Origin: Bacteroidia bacterium
GTDB lineage: Bacteria > Bacteroidota > Bacteroidia > Cytophagales > Cyclobacteriaceae
Assembly (NCBI GenBank): GCA_016650355.1
Contig: JAENVX010000153.1
Location: 1 to 7,100, forward strand
DNA length: 7,100 nt
Direction: 5' to 3'
Every line of letters starts with the position of its first letter. Positions within the stretch are counted from its first letter, which is position 1. Below are positions 1 to 4,800 of this stretch, piece by piece. The notes under the pieces were generated by a model. The model made no database searches, had not been told where the DNA came from, and saw only the letters and a list, made by a program, of their open reading frames with translations. A program made the translations under genes and the position numbers.

Positions 1-393
1 CCCCAGACAGGTACCCTAACCATTGAGATGACGAAATTAAAAGTTGGTGTAAGTAAGGTCTTGCGTAACATCTATTTTGATTTTGCAAAAGCCACCTTCA
101 AAAATGAGTCGTACAATGAATTGAACAAGCTTGAGAATATGATGAAGCAGAATGCTGGTTTGCGAGTGGAGATTTCCGGACATACTGATAATGTAGGATC
201 CTGGGAATATAATAAGCAACTTTCTCAGCGCAGGGCCAATGCTGTAAAAGACTTCCTCACTTCCAAAGGTATTGACACCCGAAGGATAAAGGCAACAGGA
301 TATGGAGAGGATAAACCAATTGCTACAAACGATGACGATGCTGAAGGGCGAGAAATCAACCGTAGAGTTGATTTTATTGTGCTAGGTAATTAA
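1..393 (+). CDS. OmpA-family C-terminal domain protein (5' partial)
   Basis: The reading frame is open from the first base, so the Met at position 28 is probably internal and the gene starts before the window. About 130 residues are visible and nearly all form one OmpA-like peptidoglycan-binding domain. Counting from the Met at 28, the strand-forming IYFDF is at 15-19, the GHTDNVG motif at 51-57, LSQRRA at 65-70, GYGEDKPIA at 91-99 and NRRVD at 111-115. Asp54 and Arg69 have the 15-residue spacing of the pair that holds diaminopimelate in characterised OmpA domains. The domain should anchor an outer-membrane or periplasmic protein to the cell wall. The preceding residues (VGVSKVLRNIYFDF) resemble the entry to this domain in Bacteroidota proteins that carry TPR and PD40 propeller repeats upstream, including PorE-like ones. 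That is an inference, because the N-terminal part is not visible. Confidence 0.93.
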   Translation, partial: PQTGTLTIEMTKLKVGVSKVLRNIYFDFAKATFKNESYNELNKLENMMKQNAGLRVEISGHTDNVGSWEYNKQLSQRRANAVKDFLTSKGIDTRRIKATGYGEDKPIATNDDDAEGREINRRVDFIVLGN

Positions 394-415
394 TATCTTT
401 TTCTCACCTTTGACA

Positions 416-453
416 ATAACCAATGATGATAAGGTCGTTGGTTATATTTTTTT
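416..453 (+). terminator. Rho-independent terminator after the OmpA-domain gene
   Basis: The 8-base arm ATAACCAA (416-423) pairs perfectly with TTGGTTAT (438-445). The stem can extend inward by four more pairs, two of them G-U, leaving a six-base loop (428-433). Seven T residues follow at 447-453. It begins 22 bases after the OmpA-domain stop codon, as expected for an intrinsic terminator. Unusually, the T tract ends at the base just before the ubiE start codon, so the same element could also sit in a ubiE leader. Confidence 0.72.
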
Positions 454-1176
454 ATGATGGTTGTACCGTATAAGGATGAACATTCGGGGAAGAAAGAACA
501 GGTTGCAAAGATGTTTGATAACATTAGCGGCCGATATGATTTATTGAACCATCTTTTAAGCCTGGGTATCGATATTCAATGGAGGAAAAAAGCCATTCGG
601 GAATTAAAGGGAATTCAGCCTAAGTTAATTCTTGATGTGGCAACAGGCACTGGAGATTTTGCAATTCAGGCACTGGATCTACATCCTGATAAAGTGATTG
701 GCGTTGATATTTCTGAAGGCATGCTGGATGTAGGGCGTAAGAAATTGAAGGCGCGGCATTTAGATGAGAAAATTGAACTCAAAAGTGGAGACTCGGAAAA
801 TCTTCCGTTTGAAGAGAATAAATTTGATGCTGTGATCGTTGCTTTCGGGGTGCGTAACTTCGAAAATCTGGAGAAGGGGCTGGGAGAGATATTTAGGGTG
901 GTGAAGCCAGGGGGGAAAGTAGTTATTTTGGAATTTTCGAAACCCTCAGGGTTTCCATTTAAGCAATTGTATAACTTTTATTTTAAGTTCGTTTTGCCTA
1001 AGATAGGTAGGTTAGTTTCGCAGGATCAGGCCGCTTATACATACTTGCCAGAATCGGTTCAAGCCTTCCCTGACGGAAAAGACTTTTTAAAAATCCTTAC
1101 CGGAATTGGATATAAAAATACAGCATGCAAGCCGTTGACTTTTGGAATAAGTTCATTATACACGGGTATAAAATAG
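454..1176 (+). CDS. ubiE: Demethylmenaquinone methyltransferase (UbiE/MenG)
   Basis: This is a class I SAM-dependent methyltransferase that performs the last step of menaquinone synthesis, C-methylating demethylmenaquinone at the membrane surface. In Bacteroidota, which normally use menaquinone rather than ubiquinone, menG is the more apt name. The 240 residues match the usual family length. Visible motifs are KKEQVAKMFDNISGRYD near the N-terminus (13-29), SAM-binding motif I LDVATGTGD (60-68), the acidic strand end GVDIS (83-87), FGVRN (131-135), KPGG (151-154), YLPES (197-201) and FPDG (205-208). ATG codons at 454 and 457 are both possible starts, and the family N-terminus (VVPYK then KKEQV) fits either. 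No Shine-Dalgarno sequence is present, and the codon sits directly after the T tract of a hairpin. The 3' end overlaps porT by 52 bases. Confidence 0.96.
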   Translation: MMVVPYKDEHSGKKEQVAKMFDNISGRYDLLNHLLSLGIDIQWRKKAIRELKGIQPKLILDVATGTGDFAIQALDLHPDKVIGVDISEGMLDVGRKKLKARHLDEKIELKSGDSENLPFEENKFDAVIVAFGVRNFENLEKGLGEIFRVVKPGGKVVILEFSKPSGFPFKQLYNFYFKFVLPKIGRLVSQDQAAYTYLPESVQAFPDGKDFLKILTGIGYKNTACKPLTFGISSLYTGIK

Positions 1177-1865
1177 TTGTAGTCGGTGTTTTATTTTCAC
1201 TGCTCCCAACCGATGCCGTAAGCCAGAGGTTTAGGTGGGCTCGTGAGAATAACCCCAACTATGATGAACGGTGGATCTCATATGGGTTTATGATCGGTCT
1301 TCACACCTCAGCCTATCAAGTTAAATATTCTGATCAATTTGTTACGCAAAAGTTTGATACCGTCCATTCTATAATGACTCCCTATTCACCAGGTTTCTCC
1401 CTTGGATTTCTGGTCAACCTTCGATTGCATGATGTGCTGGATTTACGGCTCATGCCCAAAGCTGGTTTTTATAATCATGTGGTCGAGTACAACTATACCG
1501 ATGGCTCCACTCAAGAGCAGTTGGTAGAAACCACCTTATTTGAAACTCCACTTCTGCTGAAGTATAAATCTTTGCGAAGGGGAAATGTGAGGATGTATAT
1601 GATTGGAGGGTTTACTCCCGGAATTGAGGTGTCAGGAAAAAACGATGTACAATCGACTACAGCGAACCTGTCTGTTAAAAAAGCCAATGTTAGTATAGAT
1701 GGTGGGTTTGGATTTGATTTCTATTTTCCACTTTTCAAATTTTCCCAGGAGATCCGTTTCTCTAAGGGATTTGTTGATTTGCTCGGAACAAATCCAAGCG
1801 TCTATAGCGATCCCATTAAACGAATTAACACAAACACAATAGCGGTCTATTTTGTTTTTCAGTAG
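1125..1865 (+). CDS. porT: PorT/SprT-family type IX secretion outer-membrane protein
   Basis: Predicted outer-membrane beta-barrel protein of the PorT (SprT in gliding flavobacteria) family, needed in characterised species for type IX secretion and gliding. The 246 residues are close to family length. A signal peptide is visible: an n-region of about 16 residues, a hydrophobic core IVVVGVLFSLL (17-27) and a likely cleavage after AVSQ (31-34). Alternating hydrophobic strands follow, with the family-like stretch FETPLLLKYKS (139-149), then NVRMYMIGGFTPG (154-166), and a final strand ending VYFVFQ. The ATG at 1125 is the only ordinary start codon before the signal peptide core, which places the start inside ubiE and suggests translational coupling. 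Position immediately after ubiE is, as I recall, common in Bacteroidota and supports the call. A generic PorT-like barrel with another role is the main alternative. Confidence 0.85.
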   Translation: MQAVDFWNKFIIHGYKIVVVGVLFSLLPTDAVSQRFRWARENNPNYDERWISYGFMIGLHTSAYQVKYSDQFVTQKFDTVHSIMTPYSPGFSLGFLVNLRLHDVLDLRLMPKAGFYNHVVEYNYTDGSTQEQLVETTLFETPLLLKYKSLRRGNVRMYMIGGFTPGIEVSGKNDVQSTTANLSVKKANVSIDGGFGFDFYFPLFKFSQEIRFSKGFVDLLGTNPSVYSDPIKRINTNTIAVYFVFQ

Positions 1866-1896
1866 CTTAAATTAATCACGTTCAAATATCCCCATC

Positions 1897-2658
1897 ATGA
1901 GCAGCAAAAAAATTGTATTAATAACCGGTGCTACTTCTGGTATTGGTGAGGCTACGGCAAAATTATTAGCTAATAATAATTTTAAACTAATTCTATGCGG
2001 CAGACGAAAGGACAGACTTGACGTTCTAAAAGAAAAGCTTTCAAAAGTAACGGACGTAACCACCTTATCATTTGATGTTCGTGATAAAGCAGCCGTTTGT
2101 AAGGCGATTACTTCTTTGGGAAAGGATTGGAAAAATATTGATGTGCTATTAAATAATGCGGGGAATGCTCACGGCCTTGATCCTATTCAATCTGGCAACA
2201 CAGACGATTGGGATGCCATGATGGATATTAATGTTAAAGGCCTTTTGTATGTCTCGCGAGAAATTTTACCGGGTATGGTGGAACGTAAATCAGGACATGT
2301 TATTAACATTGGTTCGATTGCTGGAAAAGAAGTTTACCCAAATGGAAATGTATATAGCGCCAGTAAATTTGCTGTTGATGCATTGACCAAAGGGATGCGC
2401 CTCGATCTAAACGCCTATGGTATTAAGGTTACCGCTATTCATCCTGGCTTGGTTGAAACAGAATTTTCATTGGTGCGCTTCAAAGGTGATGCGGATAGGG
2501 CAGATACCATTTATAAAGGGATTCAACCTCTTGAAGGCAATGATATTGCCGACATTATATTATTTGCCTTGACAAGGCCGGCACACGTTGTTGTCGCAGA
2601 TTTGGTGGTTTTCCCTACCGCGCAGGCGAGTGCCACAATAGTCAACAGGAAATCTTAA
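1897..2658 (+). CDS. Short-chain dehydrogenase/reductase, YdfG-like
   Basis: Classical SDR oxidoreductase, 253 residues, probably cytosolic. Visible features in order: the Rossmann nucleotide motif TGATSGIG (10-17), GRR at 35-37 (basic residues after strand 2, favouring NADP over NAD), NNAG (86-89), the active-site Asn112, catalytic Ser140, Tyr153 and Lys157 in YSASK, and the PGLVETEF loop (183-190). The whole chain resembles Escherichia coli YdfG, an NADP-dependent 3-hydroxy acid (serine, allothreonine) dehydrogenase. Shared stretches include LPGMVER (124-130), HVINIGS (134-140) and VRFKGD (193-198). The true substrate cannot be read from the sequence. The ATG lies 31 bases after the porT stop with no terminator or convincing promoter between, so co-transcription with ubiE-porT is likely. 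Its stop codon overlaps that of the convergent hydrolase gene. Confidence 0.92.
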   Translation: MSSKKIVLITGATSGIGEATAKLLANNNFKLILCGRRKDRLDVLKEKLSKVTDVTTLSFDVRDKAAVCKAITSLGKDWKNIDVLLNNAGNAHGLDPIQSGNTDDWDAMMDINVKGLLYVSREILPGMVERKSGHVINIGSIAGKEVYPNGNVYSASKFAVDALTKGMRLDLNAYGIKVTAIHPGLVETEFSLVRFKGDADRADTIYKGIQPLEGNDIADIILFALTRPAHVVVADLVVFPTAQASATIVNRKS

Positions 2659-3293
2659 ATTAATTTTAATAGGACATCATTATTCAGTTCATGGACTCCA
2701 TCGAACTCTATTATCTCTGGTTGTAAATTTAGTTTCTTATTTAATTCCTTGATTTGTTGTAGTGATGCTTCTGTTAAGAACGGGTCTTTTTTTCCATAGA
2801 CCTCTACTACTTCCAGTGCACGTAAGATTTCTGCGCCTTTTTCGAAATCCATATCGGGTGGAAAAAGCCCTGCCCAAAGGATTAATCGATTTGCGTTTAT
2901 TTTTCCATCCATGAGCCAACGCGTTACCGTTGCTGCACCTTGTGAGAAGCCGAGAAGGGTAACTGGCGGAAGGACTTTGAGATCAGAAGTTTCTTTTTTA
3001 TAGACTCCATTAAGGTAGTCGATATAATTTTCAATATCCATTAGCCTGTTTTCCTTTGTCATCCAGGAAGATCCTACACGCCCTGCATTTCCATCCAAAT
3101 AGAATCGGGAAAGTCCTTCGGGTGCGATTACACAGATGCCGGCCTCTTCAAGCGCCTTAAATTTTTGAATAAAGAATTGTGCAAGTTGTCCGTAACCATG
3201 CACGACAAACCACAACTGCCTGGTCGATTTATCAGATTTGCCTAATCGATAATAGCGTGCTTTAAAATTGAATTGTATTTCTTGTGATTCCAT
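2655..3293 (-). CDS. Alpha/beta hydrolase, carboxylesterase/phospholipase type
   Basis: Serine hydrolase of about 212 residues, probably cytosolic because no signal peptide is seen. Numbered from the Met encoded at 3293, it has HGYGQ (32-36) for the oxyanion hole, the nucleophile elbow GFSQGA with Ser117, Asp170 in YGKKDPF and His201 in FDGVHEL, in the order of a complete catalytic triad. The GFSQG elbow and size match the dienelactone hydrolase/carboxylesterase group (YpfH-like), which cleaves small esters or acyl-lipids. The natural substrate is unknown. A start 30 bases further upstream (3323) is possible, but the extra ten residues MKALKFAFFN are untypical and that stretch contains a perfect TAnnTTTG promoter box, so 3293 is preferred. 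It is separated from the minus-strand genes upstream by a terminator and looks monocistronic. It converges on the dehydrogenase with a 4-base overlap of the two genes. Confidence 0.87.
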   Translation of the reverse strand: MESQEIQFNFKARYYRLGKSDKSTRQLWFVVHGYGQLAQFFIQKFKALEEAGICVIAPEGLSRFYLDGNAGRVGSSWMTKENRLMDIENYIDYLNGVYKKETSDLKVLPPVTLLGFSQGAATVTRWLMDGKINANRLILWAGLFPPDMDFEKGAEILRALEVVEVYGKKDPFLTEASLQQIKELNKKLNLQPEIIEFDGVHELNNDVLLKLI

Positions 3294-3304
3294 ATTAAAG
3301 AAAG

Positions 3305-3312
3305 CAAATTTA
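3305..3312 (-). promoter_or_regulatory. Candidate -7 box (TAnnTTTG) for the hydrolase gene
   Basis: On the minus strand these bases read TAAATTTG, an exact match to the Bacteroidota -7 consensus TAnnTTTG, lying 11 bases before the preferred start codon and just after the upstream terminator. No good TTG -33 element is found at the usual distance of about 19 bases, so the match may be chance in AT-rich DNA. Confidence 0.33.
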
Positions 3313-3336
3313 AGGGCTTTCAAACTATCTTGTTGG

Positions 3337-3370
3337 AAATGAAAATGGCTCTGTAAAATTCAGAGCCATT
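3337..3370 (-). terminator. Rho-independent terminator of the ABC-lipoprotein-secreted protein cluster
   Basis: A perfect 10-bp stem, AATGGCTCTG (3344-3353) against CAGAGCCATT (3361-3370), encloses a seven-base loop. Read on the minus strand, the descending arm runs into TTTTCATTT, a reasonable U-rich tail. It lies 22 bases after the stop codon of the small secreted protein gene. No T tract follows on the plus strand, so it points one way only and closes the minus-strand cluster before the hydrolase gene. Confidence 0.78.
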
Positions 3371-3392
3371 CAAGTTGACAGAAAATTATCAA

Positions 3393-3824
3393 CTATCTTT
3401 TAAAACCTAATGCACTACCACCACATTTTGAAGCAGAGCCATCAAACGTATATTGGATATAGTAGATGCCGGTGGCATTACAGGGGTAAGCAATTGCTGA
3501 AATGAACTGACCGTTAATTTTGCTAGTAGCGACTTTGTTTCGGCCGGCATCAAAGAGTGTGACAACAATGCCATCAGTTTCAGTACCCGTAGCGCAAATG
3601 TTAATCATGTATTGAGTCCCTTTTGTAAAAACATAAGAGTATTCAACTTTAGCTCTGGAGCCGTCTTCGCTATCTATTTTATAACTCTTTAGAAAATTGA
3701 ACCCAGAAGCCAATTTGGGTATGCATGCGTTACTAAAATTTTCCGAATCGCACTGACCTATTAGTTCTGAAGATGTGACTCCTGCCATGAGAAGGAGAGT
3801 GAATAAAAAAATTATCTTTTTCAT
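3393..3824 (-). CDS. Small secreted cysteine-containing protein, unknown function
   Basis: Exported protein of 143 residues with a clear signal peptide: KK at 2-3, hydrophobic core IIFLFTLLLMAGV (4-16), and probable cleavage after LIGQ (21-24), leaving about 119 residues. The mature part holds five cysteines (25, 34, 77, 115, 134), suggesting disulfides outside the cytoplasm. Beta-rich segments YSYVFTKGTQYMINI (62-76), DGIVVTLFD (84-92) and TGIYYIQYTF (118-127) recall the strand pattern of PPC-like (pre-peptidase C-terminal) beta-sandwich modules, including the late G-x-Y-Y-I strand. This is a visual resemblance only. No type IX C-terminal sorting signal and no true lipobox (Gln precedes the first Cys) are visible. 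Its start lies 20 bases after the lipoprotein stop and a terminator follows, so it is probably the last gene of a cluster with that lipoprotein and the ABC exporter. The function is not recognised. Confidence 0.82.
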   Translation of the reverse strand: MKKIIFLFTLLLMAGVTSSELIGQCDSENFSNACIPKLASGFNFLKSYKIDSEDGSRAKVEYSYVFTKGTQYMINICATGTETDGIVVTLFDAGRNKVATSKINGQFISAIAYPCNATGIYYIQYTFDGSASKCGGSALGFKR

Positions 3825-3844
3825 AAGTTTAAATCTATTCTGTA

Positions 3845-4744
3845 CTATCCGATAATTTTATTTCGAATGGTGTTTGTAACTGTTTTTATTGCGGCAATGT
3901 CCTGTTCAGTTATCTGGATGGTGGTCGTGCTATTGTCTTTGATAACGGCTACCCCATTTATAACCTCCATCGTTGATTCCTTGTAGGTATAAGTAATACT
4001 GATATTGTCAAACGCTCCCTTCAATTCCTCCATATCCCTCAAAAGAGATGCCATGTTTTCGTCACTGTCTTTGTAGAAGGAAAGTAGCAACACTATTTGC
4101 TCAAGAATAATTTTTTGCTCTCCGATTGTTTCCTGTAATTGCTTGTTTTTCGCGTCTTTTGTAGCAACATCGCAAGTTAAATGCATGGCTTCAATCCAGC
4201 CACCCGATAATAAAAGGACGCTTAGATTGGCTCTTCCCTGTTTTTGAAGGTATCCGTTTATGCTATTGAAATTTTGGGTTGTTATTAATAGCAACGAATC
4301 CAGGTTTTTGCTGTTGCTCGCCAGCCTTCCTATCGTTTCAATATCAAAGAATTGCCCAATGTTTAGCCCGTCAGCCAGAGATTTAATTGAAGCCAGAAAT
4401 TTGATGCCATCTTGGTTCTGCCCATAAATATTAGTGTATCCCAGATCGGTGCCAAATATTCCCAAGTTTAGTGCCTTTTTATAGTTGCTGTTATAAGTGG
4501 CGTGTTTATCAGGTGAGTTTAAAAGGCTAATGTCATACTTATTCCCTGATTCCTTCAATAATACAGAAATCTCAAGCGGACTTGGGATTTGCTGTAACAC
4601 GCTATTAATTACCTCCTGATCAATGCTTGACGCTGAATTATTTGCAGAATCCAAGCTTTCAAGGAAGGCCTTTTCATCTGGCTTTTTACCAGTGCCACAG
4701 CCGAATAAAACAAAGGCTGTAAACACCACTAATAGAATTCTCAT
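3845..4744 (-). CDS. Predicted lipoprotein of unknown function (299 aa)
   Basis: The N-terminus is a lipoprotein signal: a short n-region with Arg2, hydrophobic core ILLVVFTAFVL (3-13) and lipobox LFGC with the lipidated Cys16. A low-complexity linker rich in Ser, Asp and Asn follows, to about residue 42. The mature part is mainly helical, with IPSPLEIS (53-60), a conserved-looking core LNLGIFGTDLGYTNIYGQNQ (92-111), SLADGLNIGQFFD (122-134), GGWIEAMHLTC (181-191) and a helical or coiled stretch around 195-246. The C-terminal part is more polar and Thr-rich. I recognise the style of a lipoprotein family found in Bacteroidota but no assigned function, enzyme motif or binding motif. It should be anchored in the inner or outer membrane facing the periplasm, or at the cell surface. 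It lies 56 bases after the ABC exporter gene and 20 bases before the secreted protein gene, so a role as accessory to the exporter is plausible but unproven. Confidence 0.87.
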   Translation of the reverse strand: MRILLVVFTAFVLFGCGTGKKPDEKAFLESLDSANNSASSIDQEVINSVLQQIPSPLEISVLLKESGNKYDISLLNSPDKHATYNSNYKKALNLGIFGTDLGYTNIYGQNQDGIKFLASIKSLADGLNIGQFFDIETIGRLASNSKNLDSLLLITTQNFNSINGYLQKQGRANLSVLLLSGGWIEAMHLTCDVATKDAKNKQLQETIGEQKIILEQIVLLLSFYKDSDENMASLLRDMEELKGAFDNISITYTYKESTMEVINGVAVIKDNSTTTIQITEQDIAAIKTVTNTIRNKIIG

Positions 4745-4762
4745 AGCAATAAAATTATATTA

Positions 4763-4793
4763 CAATAATACAAAATCAGGCTTCCCTAGCAAA
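4763..4793 (-). promoter_or_regulatory. Candidate Bacteroidota-type promoter for the lipoprotein gene
   Basis: Read on the minus strand, TTTG (4793-4790) is followed after exactly 19 bases by TATTATTG (4770-4763), one mismatch from the TAnnTTTG -7 consensus. Spacing and order match the phylum's housekeeping promoter. Transcription would begin near 4756, giving a leader of roughly a dozen bases before the lipoprotein ATG. It lies in the 56-base gap after the ABC gene and could let the last two genes be expressed independently. AT-rich gaps yield such matches by chance, so this is tentative. Confidence 0.4.
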
Positions 4794-4800
4794 TAATAAT

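Noticed and set aside
405..412. CACCTTTG as a -7 promoter box for ubiE
   Set aside because: It misses the first consensus base and has no TTG element at the right distance upstream.
1872..2063. 63-codon minus-strand reading frame opposite the dehydrogenase start
   Set aside because: It lies wholly opposite the conserved Rossmann-fold coding region, has no recognisable motif, and fits a shadow frame.
2655..2669. AT-only inverted repeat TTAAA...TTTAA as a bidirectional terminator between the convergent genes
   Set aside because: The stem would be five A-T pairs with no G-C content, too weak to support a terminator call.
3294..3323. Start of the alpha/beta hydrolase at 3323
   Set aside because: The ten extra residues are not typical of the family and overlap a candidate -7 promoter box; MESQEIQF at 3293 is a more natural N-terminus.
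3373..3394. Inverted repeat AGTTGA / TCAACT around the stop codon of the small secreted protein gene
   Set aside because: Only six pairs with a ten-base loop and no T tract; the adjacent 10-bp hairpin at 3344-3370 is the credible terminator.
3750..3764. Lipobox reading of IGQC in the small secreted protein
   Set aside because: Lipoprotein signal peptides need Gly, Ala or Ser directly before the cysteine; Gln here favours ordinary signal peptidase cleavage.
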